DNA from: Chloroflexales bacterium ZM16-3
Lineage (GTDB): Bacteria > Chloroflexota > Chloroflexia > Chloroflexales > Chloroflexaceae
Assembly: GCA_004138175.2 (NCBI GenBank)
Contig: RYFE02000028.1
Coordinates: 1-64,000 of the forward strand
Length of the DNA stretch: 64,000 nt
Direction of reading: 5' to 3'
Shown piece after piece: positions 15,098 through 23,058 of the stretch (positions are counted from its first letter, which is position 1; each line of letters opens with the position of its first letter). Position numbers and translations under genes: made by a program. Below the pieces are notes generated by a model. The model saw only the letters and a program-made list of their open reading frames with translations, made no database searches and was not told the origin of the DNA.

Positions 15098-15571
15098 ATG
15101 GCACCCACCACCACCAACCTGTACGACTTCGCCGGCATCACCGCGCAGATGATCATCGGCGGCAAGGAGCCGCGCTTCGAGCTGCTGCGCGCGGGCGTGG
15201 TCGAGAAGGTTGTCCCGGCCACCCGCTCCTGGAAGGCCGAGCAGAAGGCCATCATCGCCGAGGCTGAGGCGCTGGCCGCGAGCGGCAAGACCGCCCACAT
15301 CTACCAGTTGCTGCTGGCCAGCGCGGTCCCGATGAGCAACACTGGGGCCAAGCCGACCCGCAAGGCCACGGTGCTGGATGCCGAGGAGAACCCAGACGGT
15401 TCCTACACCCTCACGCTGCGGGGCGGGCCGAGCGCCGCAGCCCGCAACGCCGAGCTGGATCTGATCGGCACCTACCTGCTGGGCAACGGCGTTTCGATCA
15501 GCTTCCGGGGCGGCGAACTGGTCGCCAGCTGGCCGGAGCCGGGCGAGGACGGGGCCGACGAGGAGGCGTAA
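15098..15571 (+). CDS. Operon-head protein, paralogue of the gene at 23846
   Basis: A 157-aa protein starting MAPTTTNLYDFAGIT. Its first 55 residues align with the protein at 23846: both have PRF[ED][IL]L, a V-P-A-T-x-x-W-[KR]-A-E-Q-K segment and an Ala-rich helix. The C-terminal half differs and is beta-like (GSYTLTLRGGPSAAARNAEL). Both genes sit first behind the same promoter cassette, so gene head and promoter were probably duplicated together. No known domain. It leads an operon of thirteen genes. The RBS is a modest AAAGGAACC. Confidence 0.75.
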   Translation: MAPTTTNLYDFAGITAQMIIGGKEPRFELLRAGVVEKVVPATRSWKAEQKAIIAEAEALAASGKTAHIYQLLLASAVPMSNTGAKPTRKATVLDAEENPDGSYTLTLRGGPSAAARNAELDLIGTYLLGNGVSISFRGGELVASWPEPGEDGADEEA

Positions 15572-15593
15572 ATCGCGATAGGTCTTTCCGCCG

Positions 15594-15622
15594 GAGCCGC
15601 GCTGAAAAGCGCGGCTCTTTTT
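15594..15622 (+). promoter_or_regulatory. Intercistronic terminator-like hairpin
   Basis: GAGCCGCGCT-gaaa-AGCGCGGCTC followed by TTTTT looks like a textbook intrinsic terminator, but the AGGAAAGG ribosome binding site of the gene at 15647 follows within 20 bases. A near-identical hairpin lies at 24687. Confidence 0.75.
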
Positions 15623-15646
15623 GATTCCCCAGGAAAGGGGACAGCC

Positions 15647-16282
15647 ATGCGTCTCTGGTTCTGCTGCCCTGGCTGCCGTGAGGAAGCCGACCTCCAGGAG
15701 CGGCCCTGGTCCTTCCTGCTTGACCCCAACGCCTGCGTGGTCTGCGGCGCGCCGCAGCCGAGGGCGTTCGCCTACCTCGTCGCGAAAGCGGGCCTGCCTG
15801 TGGACTACCTGCGCTTCACCGCCCGGCCGGTCGCCGACCTCAGTGGCTATCTACTGATCGAGGCCGACGCCGCGTGGCGCGAGGCGGTTTGGGAGCAGCT
15901 CGCCTCGGGCTTGTGGCTTGGCCTGAGCGAGACCTTCGACACCGCCGTGGATGCCGCCCAGGCGGCCCTGGCTCAGGCCGCCTGGGATAGCAGCGCGGGC
16001 AAGGTGCGGGCGCCGCGCCAGCGCTGGGGCGTGGCGGTGCGCCGGCGCGGGGCCTGGCAGATCGAGCTGCGGCCCACCTGCGCGGACGACGACGCCCCGC
16101 CCGATGCCGTGCATTTCACGCTGCTGCGCCGGGCCACGCCAATGGCCAGCAGGTTCGCGGTGAAACAGACCGGCACCGCGAGCTCGTTCACTGACCTTTC
16201 CTCGGCCGTGGGGCAGCACTTCCCCGGCCGCTTTCGCGCCGCCCTGGCGTCGGCCTGGCTCGCGGTCAGGCTCGCCAAATAG
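15647..16282 (+). CDS. Zinc-ribbon protein, 211 aa
   Basis: The protein begins MRLWFCCPGCREEADLQE, and a second pair CVVCGAP follows at about residue 31, giving a CxxC...CxxC zinc ribbon. The rest has helices rich in Ala and Trp and a later beta region (RWGVAVRRRGAWQIELRP). No enzyme motif is recognised. It is the second gene of operon B, 14 bases upstream of the radical SAM gene, with which it may work. Confidence 0.65.
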   Translation: MRLWFCCPGCREEADLQERPWSFLLDPNACVVCGAPQPRAFAYLVAKAGLPVDYLRFTARPVADLSGYLLIEADAAWREAVWEQLASGLWLGLSETFDTAVDAAQAALAQAAWDSSAGKVRAPRQRWGVAVRRRGAWQIELRPTCADDDAPPDAVHFTLLRRATPMASRFAVKQTGTASSFTDLSSAVGQHFPGRFRAALASAWLAVRLAK

Positions 16283-16295
16283 AAGGCTTTCCGCC

Positions 16296-17792
16296 ATGCC
16301 CCTGCTCGTGACCGAACGCACGTCCAAATCCATCCTGTCCGCCCAGCCCAACGGGTTCCTGGTTCAGGGGCCGTACCCGTTCACCCACACGCTCTCGCCG
16401 TTTACTGGCTGCCAGTTTGGAGCCACCACATGCGGGCTCTACTGCTACGCGCAGTGGCTGCCGAACTGGACCTACCGCAGCGCCGAGCTCAAGGGCACCA
16501 CGGCGGAGCCGGTGCGCTGGGGCGAGGGCGTCGATGTCAAGGTCAACGCCCCCGAGCTCCTGGCCGACTACCTCGCCCGCTCCACGGTGGCCCAGCGCCA
16601 GACGCTGCGGATCTTCATGGCGACCACGACCGACCCGTACATGCCGCTGGAGAAGCAGCGGGGCATCACCCGCCGGCTGCTGGAGGTGTTCGCCACATAC
16701 GATGACCTGGACCTCCTGGTTATCCAGACGCGCAGCCCGCTGGCGGCCAGGGACTTCGACCTCCTGCGGCACATCCCCTACGCCTGGCTCAGCCTCACCA
16801 TCGAGTCCGACGACGAGTCGCAGCAGTTGCGCGGCGGGCCGTCGTTTGCCGCCCGGCTGCGCCTCGCCGATGCCGCGGTGCAGGCGGGCGTCCGCACCCA
16901 GATCGCAATCAGCCCGTGCCTTCCCTACGGGCCGGACTTCTGCACCAAGCTGCTGGACACCGGCGCCCAGCGGTTTGTGGTGGACACCCTGGTCGCCGGC
17001 GACGGCCAGGGCGGCGGGCGCACCGCCCGATCGACCTACGCCCGGCTGGTGCCCGAATGGGACGACGAGGCGCCCGCCCAGCGCCTCCACGATGCGCTGC
17101 TGGCCGCTGGGGTTGCGGTGGGCTGGTCGGCCGACGGCTTTGGGGGCATCCCCTACCGCACGGAGCAAGCCAAGAAGGGCCATCCGGGTGGCCGTCAGGC
17201 GGCGACGGGGGATGACATGCAGATGCGCCTGTTTACCACCGACCCGCCGCCGGCGTCAGCGATGGTGCTGACCCTGGGCGAGGAGGGCCAGGAGCGGCGG
17301 CCGATGCCAGGGTTCCCCTACTTCTGGCTGAAATATATCACCGGGTTCGACGCCCGCCACCACTGCGCTCAGTGCTTTATCGGCCCCTACCACAAGGGGA
17401 TCTGGTCCACGGTTCGCGTCCCGAGCGTTCACGTCCTCAAGCCGTCGGTGGAATGGCAGTTCGCCTACCTGTGCGGGGTGGCTGAGACGCAGTGGGCCGA
17501 CAACCTCCACGTCCCGATGGTGGAGGCCCAGGGCGAGGAGATCGAGCTCTTCACCCACAACGGAATCCGCGTCCACATCAGGAACGCCCGTCGGCTAGAG
17601 ATTCCCTGGATTGAGGACGGCTGGAACGGCTTCCCCAGAAGCTATACCACCTGCCGCAACTTCCAGTTCGGGGTTGACCGGTACGGTTACGACGGAGTCA
17701 GCCGGCCGATCCAGGCCGAGTTTAGCAACCCCAGAAATGGCCGCTCCCAGGCCGCCCTCCAGCGGCGGGAGAAGCGGCGGAGGAACCCATGA
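16296..17792 (+). CDS. SPL-like radical SAM protein with unusual cysteine spacing
   Basis: A 498-aa protein. The N-terminal 300 residues resemble the spore photoproduct lyase-like radical SAM family: an entry strand before the cysteines (FTHTLSPFTGC), YCYAQW after them, and TTTDPYMPLEKQ, LLVIQTRSPLAARD and VQAGVRTQIAISPCLP strands of the barrel. The cluster cysteines are C39, C46 and C50, that is CX6CX3C instead of the usual CX3CX2C. The C-terminal 200 residues are an added domain with HHCAQCF, a possible second metal site. Family members repair thymine lesions or modify substrates by radical chemistry; the substrate here is unknown. The stop overlaps the next gene. Confidence 0.75.
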   Translation: MPLLVTERTSKSILSAQPNGFLVQGPYPFTHTLSPFTGCQFGATTCGLYCYAQWLPNWTYRSAELKGTTAEPVRWGEGVDVKVNAPELLADYLARSTVAQRQTLRIFMATTTDPYMPLEKQRGITRRLLEVFATYDDLDLLVIQTRSPLAARDFDLLRHIPYAWLSLTIESDDESQQLRGGPSFAARLRLADAAVQAGVRTQIAISPCLPYGPDFCTKLLDTGAQRFVVDTLVAGDGQGGGRTARSTYARLVPEWDDEAPAQRLHDALLAAGVAVGWSADGFGGIPYRTEQAKKGHPGGRQAATGDDMQMRLFTTDPPPASAMVLTLGEEGQERRPMPGFPYFWLKYITGFDARHHCAQCFIGPYHKGIWSTVRVPSVHVLKPSVEWQFAYLCGVAETQWADNLHVPMVEAQGEEIELFTHNGIRVHIRNARRLEIPWIEDGWNGFPRSYTTCRNFQFGVDRYGYDGVSRPIQAEFSNPRNGRSQAALQRREKRRRNP

Positions 17793-18013
17793 GCGCACTG
17801 ACCTTCGAGAACCTGCTGCGCCACGTCGGCCACACGATCACCTGTAGCGCGCACGGCCTGCCGCCGCAGAACGTGGTGCTGAACTGCGAAACCTGCGACG
17901 AGGTGATCGTTGACCTCGACGCCGACGGCGAGACGTTGTTTCAGCTCGTGCCCGTCACACCTGAGCCGCCAGTGATGCCGCCGGCTGCGGCGATGGCCGT
18001 CGCCGCAGATTAG
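17789..18013 (+). CDS. Small Cys-containing protein, 74 aa
   Basis: The ATG overlaps the stop of the radical SAM gene (ATGA), so it is translationally coupled to it. The sequence has a single possible metal site (TCSAHG and NCETCDEV), an acidic middle (IVDLDADGE) and a Pro/Ala tail. No domain is recognised. The coupling suggests a partner or accessory of the radical SAM protein. Confidence 0.6.
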   Translation: MSALTFENLLRHVGHTITCSAHGLPPQNVVLNCETCDEVIVDLDADGETLFQLVPVTPEPPVMPPAAAMAVAAD

Positions 18014-18272
18014 CCCGCCCGCGGGCTGGTGGCCAGCGGCACCAGCCCGCCGCCTTGCCTCGCCCCCGGTTCGGGGCACCAGCGACAACTCTGTCGCAAA
18101 CGCAATGCCTGACGCCCAGCCGCCTGCTGGGCGCGAGCAAACGCAACCTTTTTGGGTAGAACAAAAGGGCGCTGAACCGTTCGGCCGGGCTTCACCCCTG
18201 GCCGGGCGGGGACGCAATCCACGCCGGCGATCTCCGCCGGCTTCGTGTTGTCCGAAAGGAAAGGATTGTGAG
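18014..18272 (+). promoter_or_regulatory. Long leader with hairpins before the ligase gene
   Basis: The 259-base gap has no gene. It holds GGGCTGGTG...CACCAGCCC and, nearer the start codon, GCCGGC-gatctcc-GCCGGC followed by TTCGTGTTGTCC and the AAGGAAAGG ribosome binding site, the same layout as the hairpins at 3822 and 4182. Confidence 0.5.
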
Positions 18273-19658
18273 ATGCCTCAGAACCTCGTGGGCTTCCTCG
18301 GCGGCATCGCCGCCAGCGGAGCGCGCTACAAGATCGAGATCCGCTTCGTCGGCGACGGTTACGAGGCCCACAGCTTCAACGCCGGCGGCTCGGGCGCCTG
18401 GACGAAGCCAACGCTGGTGAAGTCTGGCCCATGGAGCGTGGTGATTAAGGCCGCCTCGTCCAAGTTCGCAGAGAAGACCCGGCCCGGCCGCGACCGCATC
18501 TACACCCAGCCGATGAACGGCGGGCCGAACGCCGGCCCCTTCCCCAAGGCGGTGAGCGACCTGCCGAGCCACCCGCTCTGCTGGCAGATCGGCGAGGGGA
18601 ACGAGCGGCTGCCCTACGAGCTCCATGCCGAGGCTTCCCCAAGCTGGAACGCCGCTTGGGCGTCAGACGCGGCGGTAGAGGCGGTGCCAGCACCGCCGCC
18701 GCTGCCGGCCACGCCCGACCTCGGCCATTTGGTCATGCTCTGCGAGACGATCCCCACCCTGGCCGCCTTCCAGGCCTACCTGACCGACGACCGCTGGCTG
18801 CTCACCGAGAAGATGGAGGGCGACCGGGGCCAGCTTCACCATGATCGCGAGGGGCGCGTCTACCTGACCAACCGCTCGGGCGAGGTGGTGAACTGCCCGC
18901 CGCATATCGAGACCGCGATGCGGGCGGGGACGATGCCGGGCACCTCGCTCGATGGCGAGGTGATCAGCGTAGACGAGGCGGGGCGCGCCCAGCTCTACGT
19001 CGGCGGCAAGGCCACCATCCAGCTCTTTGTGGCCTTCGACCTCCTGCACTATCCGAGCTGCCACGATGCAATGGGGATGCCCCAGATCGAGCGGCTGAAC
19101 ATCCTCGATGGGCTGCTGATTCCCTTCCAGGTGCCGGTGGATCGCTACGCCAGCGGGCTGCGTCTCGTGCGCTGGGCGCAGGGCACCCAGGCCAAGCAGC
19201 GCCTCTACCGCGAGGTGCGCGACCGGGAGGGCGAGGGCTGGGTGGCCCGGGCCACGTACGCCTACTACGCGGGCAAGCGTAGCGACAACTGGATGCGTTA
19301 CCGCGACCGGCTGGCCACGCTCGATGTGGTGGTCTGCGACTACAAGCGGGGCACAGGCAAGTTCCGCGACACGGTTGGTGCCGTGCAGGTCGGCCTCTAC
19401 GAGGGGCAGACCTTGTACTCCATCGGGTGGGTGGGGTCGGGCTGGGACGACGCGCAGCGGGCGGCGTTCTGGGACGCCTGGCAGGCGGGCACGGCGGGCC
19501 AGGTCGTGACGGTTCAGTCGTTCGGGCTGAGCTTCCGCGACCAGGTGATCCGCCCGAGCGGCGTGGCCATCCGCACGCCTGGGGATAAGCGCCCCGTGGA
19601 GTGCCAGTTCCAGAGCGAGGCCAAGCGGGCGCGGGTGAACGCGCCGAAGGTGCAGTGA
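18273..19658 (+). CDS. Diverged ATP-dependent polynucleotide ligase
   Basis: A 461-aa protein; the ATG at 18273 follows AAGGAAAGG. The nucleotidyltransferase core is clear: motif I EKMEGDRG with the adenylated Lys at residue 180, motif III SLDGEV (225-230), IIIa LFVAFDLLHY, motif IV EGWVAR (321-326), and an OB-fold part VVVCDYKRGTGKFRDTVGAVQVGLY read in pieces. Motif I is KxEG rather than the DNA-ligase KxDG. The lysines expected in motifs IV and V are arginines here (EGWVAR, NWMRYR at 339-344). The N-terminal 150 residues are not recognised. It could seal nicks in element DNA, act on RNA, or be catalytically altered. Confidence 0.75.
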   Translation: MPQNLVGFLGGIAASGARYKIEIRFVGDGYEAHSFNAGGSGAWTKPTLVKSGPWSVVIKAASSKFAEKTRPGRDRIYTQPMNGGPNAGPFPKAVSDLPSHPLCWQIGEGNERLPYELHAEASPSWNAAWASDAAVEAVPAPPPLPATPDLGHLVMLCETIPTLAAFQAYLTDDRWLLTEKMEGDRGQLHHDREGRVYLTNRSGEVVNCPPHIETAMRAGTMPGTSLDGEVISVDEAGRAQLYVGGKATIQLFVAFDLLHYPSCHDAMGMPQIERLNILDGLLIPFQVPVDRYASGLRLVRWAQGTQAKQRLYREVRDREGEGWVARATYAYYAGKRSDNWMRYRDRLATLDVVVCDYKRGTGKFRDTVGAVQVGLYEGQTLYSIGWVGSGWDDAQRAAFWDAWQAGTAGQVVTVQSFGLSFRDQVIRPSGVAIRTPGDKRPVECQFQSEAKRARVNAPKVQ

Positions 19659-20362
19659 TGATGCTCTACATCTTTGCGGCCCTGACTGTGGAGGAGGCGG
19701 CGACGGTCGCCGAGTCGCTGGAGGACGGCGGCGTGCCGGAGGCGCTGCGGCAGAAGCTGATCGCGGCCACGGTGCCGACGCTGCCGCCGACCGCACTGGT
19801 GCTGCACGACGATCACAACGCGCACCGCGTCATCCTGCTGCTCGACGACCGGAGCCGGCCGAACCGGGAGTTGGAGGCGCTGCGCAGCTTGGCCTACGAG
19901 GAGTTCGGTCAGGAGCTGACCGACGTGCGGCTGCAGACGGCGCAGAGCGTCGAGGTGGTGCGGCGGATCGTGCATGACGCCAACGACATGGGCGACGCCG
20001 GCGACGCCGGGCCAGTCGCATTCGAGAATCGCCAGATCGCGGATCGGCGCGACCTGATCACGGCCCTGGCGCGGGTCGCGCCGGTGGCCTACGAACACTC
20101 CTCGGGCAGCGGGAACTACCACGTCGTCATCGACATCGGCGCGACCCCTGGCGAGGTCATGATCGCCAGCGGCAGCGGCATCAGCGATTGCGACGTCTTT
20201 ATCTTCGGGTGGAGGGACGGGCGGCAGATCGAGTCCTGCGCGTTGCCGGGAGGGAATATCGCGGTGACAAGCCTGAAGGAGGCCGTCACAGCCTTCACCA
20301 CGTTTTGGGACAACCGTGATGCCTGGCTCAGCCAGATCGCCGAGGGGCGGCTGGATATCTAA
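19658..20362 (+). CDS. Hypothetical protein, 234 aa
   Basis: Its ATG overlaps the ligase stop (TGATG), implying coupled translation. The protein starts MMLYIFAALTVEEAATVAES and shows mixed alpha/beta content, with an acidic middle (DANDMGDAGDAG) and a C-terminal segment SGSGNYHVVIDIGATPGEVM that looks like a compact beta domain. No family recognised. The linkage to the ligase suggests a joint role in DNA or RNA ends, without further evidence. Confidence 0.65.
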   Translation: MMLYIFAALTVEEAATVAESLEDGGVPEALRQKLIAATVPTLPPTALVLHDDHNAHRVILLLDDRSRPNRELEALRSLAYEEFGQELTDVRLQTAQSVEVVRRIVHDANDMGDAGDAGPVAFENRQIADRRDLITALARVAPVAYEHSSGSGNYHVVIDIGATPGEVMIASGSGISDCDVFIFGWRDGRQIESCALPGGNIAVTSLKEAVTAFTTFWDNRDAWLSQIAEGRLDI

Positions 20363-20373
20363 ACGACGGCTAT

Positions 20374-20401
20374 GCCCGGCGAGGCCACTGCCTCGCCGGG
20401 C
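20374..20401 (+). promoter_or_regulatory. Intercistronic GC hairpin
   Basis: GCCCGGCGAGGC-cact-GCCTCGCCGGGC is a perfect 12-bp stem located 14 bases before the ATG at 20416, with the GAGAGGAACG ribosome binding site immediately after it. Confidence 0.65.
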
Positions 20402-20415
20402 CGAGAGGAACGACG

Positions 20416-20946
20416 ATGGCAATGGAGAGACGACCGGACGGCGTGGTGCTGGCGACGCGGGGAGGCATCGACTTCATTCGCCAGGACGCGATCCTGGCCG
20501 TGGACGCCGAGGGCCGAGTCGCGTACTACTGCCCGGCCGCGGGTTGGGACGAGAGCGGGGCGCGCCGGGCGGTCGCGCTGGAGACCAAGATCGCGGCGGC
20601 GCAGGCGAAGCTGGCCGCGCTGCTGGCGGAGCAGCGGGAGCTCGGCGGCCAGCCTTTGACGCAGCTGGAGGCACCCAGGGCGAAGAAGCCGAAGCCACCG
20701 CGTCAGCAGTGGACGTGCCTCCGGTGCGGGCGCGGGATCAACAACTTCGCGCTGCACGCACGGTCGCACCCCGAGGTGGCCGACCCCGAGGAGCTGCGCG
20801 GGGAGCTGCGCGGGCCGGGGATGCAGGGCGGCGCGGAGCTGCCCCAGGAGCCGGCCCAGGCGGCCCCAGCCGAGCCGGAAGCGACGGGGCAGGGCGATGG
20901 GGCACCGCCCCGGCAGGAGGCCGCGAGGGGCGAAGGCGTAAAATGA
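20416..20946 (+). CDS. Protein with a Ros-like C2H2 zinc finger, 176 aa
   Basis: The N-terminal 45 residues are beta-like (MAMERRPDGVVLATRGG). A coiled helix (about 50-80, KIAAAQAKLAALLAEQREL) follows. The segment CLRCGRGINNFALHARSH (about 101-118) has C-x2-C-x9-H-x3-H, the spacing of the prokaryotic Ros/MucR zinc finger, a DNA-binding module. The tail is rich in Pro, Glu and Gly. It is probably a small DNA-binding protein of the element. The stop overlaps the next gene by ATGA. Confidence 0.65.
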   Translation: MAMERRPDGVVLATRGGIDFIRQDAILAVDAEGRVAYYCPAAGWDESGARRAVALETKIAAAQAKLAALLAEQRELGGQPLTQLEAPRAKKPKPPRQQWTCLRCGRGINNFALHARSHPEVADPEELRGELRGPGMQGGAELPQEPAQAAPAEPEATGQGDGAPPRQEAARGEGVK

Positions 20947-21095
20947 TACTGCCGCAGGGACAGCTCGCCGCCGCGTGGCAGCGGATCAGCGACCGGACAC
21001 TGGCCCGCATCGATACGGGGGCTGAGGATGCCGACGAGCTGCGGCGTCAATTCCTGCGGCAGCGCCTGCGGGCGCACCGCACCGGAGGTGCGTAA
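20943..21095 (+). CDS. Short helical protein, 50 aa
   Basis: The ATG overlaps the preceding stop (ATGA). The frame MILPQGQLAAAWQRISDRTL continues to a basic C-terminus (LRRQFLRQRLRAHRTGGA). It is entirely helical in character. It ends 1 base before the next gene's start. No domain recognised; the tight packing supports it as a real gene. Confidence 0.55.
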   Translation: MILPQGQLAAAWQRISDRTLARIDTGAEDADELRRQFLRQRLRAHRTGGA

Positions 21096-21096
21096 T

Positions 21097-21369
21097 ATGA
21101 TCGCGATCATTCTCCATCTTGGGACAACCGTGGTCGGCTCCTGGACCGTGCAGGACTGGATTGCCGACCCCGAGGCGCTCCAGCGCCTCGCCGACGAGGC
21201 CGGCTGTCGCATCTCCGTGGTGCCGCTGGCGAAGGTGCAGCCGCTCGAGCCCGGCGACCTCGTGCGCCGGGCGCGGGCCAAGCTCACTGACGGCGGAGCC
21301 AGTCTGGTGACGGAGTACCACCCCGGCAGCCGGCCGCGAGACATGCGTGATCAGGAGTATCCGCTATGA
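21097..21369 (+). CDS. Hypothetical protein, 90 aa
   Basis: The frame starts MIAIILHLGTTVVGSWTVQD with GGAGG 8 bases upstream. It is short, alpha/beta, without a recognised domain. The start codon lies inside TATGATCGCGATCAT, a 15-base stretch identical to the operator-like palindrome at 26653, which may be chance or a binding site. The stop overlaps the following gene (ATGA). Confidence 0.6.
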   Translation: MIAIILHLGTTVVGSWTVQDWIADPEALQRLADEAGCRISVVPLAKVQPLEPGDLVRRARAKLTDGGASLVTEYHPGSRPRDMRDQEYPL

Positions 21370-21560
21370 CAGGCCATTGCCCGCACTGCAATCGCACCTT
21401 TGACCTCACGAATCGGATATCCGGTGACGAGATCCTCTGTGTGTGCAATCACCGCATCCGAGTCCAGTTCCAGCCCCGCGCGACCGCGAGCCTGACTGAT
21501 GTGACCCCGCGCCGACCGATGGGGCAGGTGAAGCCGCCGACCGATCCACCAACGGAGTAA
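21366..21560 (+). CDS. Zinc-ribbon mini-protein, 64 aa
   Basis: The sequence begins MTGHCPHCNRTFDLTNRI and continues DEILCVCNHRIRVQF, so CxxC and CxC pairs can form one zinc ribbon of about 30 residues, followed by a Pro-rich tail. The start overlaps the preceding stop. It is probably a nucleic-acid or protein-binding accessory of operon B. Confidence 0.6.
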   Translation: MTGHCPHCNRTFDLTNRISGDEILCVCNHRIRVQFQPRATASLTDVTPRRPMGQVKPPTDPPTE

Positions 21561-21566
21561 CCCGCT

Positions 21567-22319
21567 ATGACCGCAACATCGAGCACCCCGGCCGTCCTGG
21601 CCGGGGTGCTGCTCTTTGCCCTTCCCGACAGCGAAGGCGTCACCCGGCGGATCGCCCTGCACCCGCCGGGGCACTACGCCGTGGATGATCGCTGGCCGAG
21701 GCTCAGCCTGATGGTCGGACAGCCCGATGGGTCGGTCGAGCTGTCTGCGCCGACCGCCGATGCGCCGCGGGCCAAGGTGAGCTTCCCCCACCTCGGCCAT
21801 TGGGACCCGCGCTACCTCGGCTACGAGAACCTGTGGATGCTGATCACGCACTACCCATATGAGCGCACCCGTGACGGGCAGCGGCACCGCCTCATGCATC
21901 CCGAGCTGGCCGGCCAGAGCCGATGGCTCACCGTGCAGCGTGACCGGGGCGACGGGCTGATCGAGCCGATCACCTGCGTGGCCCCGGCGCCGGTGCTCGC
22001 CCAGGAGTTGCTTGGTTCGTGGATGCGCGACCGCGCCGCGTCGACGTGGAGCGGCGGCGACGAAGACCCGTCGCTGGGGCGCTCGACGCTCCAGGTTGAG
22101 CGAATCCTAGGCGTAACCATCACCCTGCGCCGCGTCAAGGTGCTGCCCGACGACCCGATGGCGCGGGTCAGCCCGACCTGGTGGACTGTCGTGAGAAGCT
22201 GGCCGCGGCCGATGCAGGAGCCGCTGGTCACCACACGCTGGTTCAGCCCCGGCTCGACCGACTGGGCGATCACCGCCTTTGTCGGCATGGTCGCCGGCAC
22301 CGGCCCGCACTGGCGATGA
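21567..22319 (+). CDS. Hypothetical protein, 250 aa, with a hairpin in its first codons
   Basis: The start at 21567 has GGAG 9 bases upstream. The codons after the start (21583-21614) form GAGCACCCCGGCC-gtcct-GGCCGGGGTGCTGCTC, a stem like the intercistronic hairpins nearby but located inside the coding sequence. The protein has several Trp-rich beta segments (RWPRLSLMVGQPDGS, FPHLGHWDPRYLGYENLWML) and ends in GTGPHWR. No family recognised. It may be a structural protein. The stop overlaps the next start. Confidence 0.62.
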   Translation: MTATSSTPAVLAGVLLFALPDSEGVTRRIALHPPGHYAVDDRWPRLSLMVGQPDGSVELSAPTADAPRAKVSFPHLGHWDPRYLGYENLWMLITHYPYERTRDGQRHRLMHPELAGQSRWLTVQRDRGDGLIEPITCVAPAPVLAQELLGSWMRDRAASTWSGGDEDPSLGRSTLQVERILGVTITLRRVKVLPDDPMARVSPTWWTVVRSWPRPMQEPLVTTRWFSPGSTDWAITAFVGMVAGTGPHWR

Positions 22320-22726
22320 GCTACTTTCGCGAGCTCTACCGCCTGCCGGTCAAGGACTGGCAGCGGGAGATGCTCGACCATCTACATGCCGAGGAGCTCG
22401 CAGCGATCTGCGAGCTCCTCGGCATTCCGGTCTCGGGAACCAAAGCGGAGCGGAGCGCCAGGATCTGGCAGGCCAGGCACCTGCGCCTGGTGCTGGCTCC
22501 CTACACCCTCGGCCAGGCCGGCGTCGCCCAGCTCGCGAAGAGCTACCGCGCCGATGAGCTGCTGGCGCTGTGCCGCGCCGCCGGAGCCTACGCTGGCGCG
22601 ACCAAGTACGCCCGCGCTGCCTCGCTCATCCAATGGCGCGAGGCCTGCCGCCAGCGCGGCCAGGAGGCCCTCGACCAGGCCCGCGCCGCCGTGGCAGGGC
22701 AACCAGGACAGAAGCGACTTCTTTAG
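22316..22726 (+). CDS. SAP-like DNA-binding protein, 136 aa
   Basis: The ATG overlaps the preceding stop. The segment LHAEELAAICELLGIPVSGT followed by KAERSARI (about residues 23-50) has the L-x4-L-x3-C-x2-L-G-x5-G-x-K pattern of a SAP domain, a helix-extended-loop-helix DNA-binding unit. A second, weaker copy follows (YRADELLALCRAAGAYAGA, then TKYARAASLIQW). The rest is helical and Gln/Arg-rich. It probably binds DNA of the element. Confidence 0.6.
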   Translation: MSYFRELYRLPVKDWQREMLDHLHAEELAAICELLGIPVSGTKAERSARIWQARHLRLVLAPYTLGQAGVAQLAKSYRADELLALCRAAGAYAGATKYARAASLIQWREACRQRGQEALDQARAAVAGQPGQKRLL

Positions 22727-22740
22727 AAGGGACACGACGC

Positions 22741-23058
22741 ATGCAACGCACCGTCTGGTTCGACACCTTTGAGCTAGATGCAGGCGAAATCGCCGAATAC
22801 GTCTCGACCGAAACCATTGTCCGCGCCGAGGCGCGCTACTCGGCACGGAATGCGATGAACCGCGACTCGCTGGAGGTGCGGGCCGACCTTATCGGGCCGC
22901 CGTGGATGTGGTCGATTGCCGAGATGCCGATGGATGACGACAGCCTGAACTGCCTCGTGCTGGTGCTCGACCTCGACGAGGCCGGCGAGCAGGCGCTGCG
23001 GGCAGCTATCGCGCCGCTGGTAGAGACGGATTACGCCGGGTTCTGGCTCGAACCATGA
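22741..23058 (+). CDS. Hypothetical protein, 105 aa
   Basis: A small acidic protein starting MQRTVWFDTFELDAGEIAEY, 14 bases after its neighbour, with AAGGGAC upstream of the ATG. It has alternating strands and helices and several Trp and Met residues (GPPWMWSIAEMPMDDD). No domain recognised. The stop overlaps the next gene (ATGA), so it belongs to operon B. Confidence 0.6.
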   Translation: MQRTVWFDTFELDAGEIAEYVSTETIVRAEARYSARNAMNRDSLEVRADLIGPPWMWSIAEMPMDDDSLNCLVLVLDLDEAGEQALRAAIAPLVETDYAGFWLEP

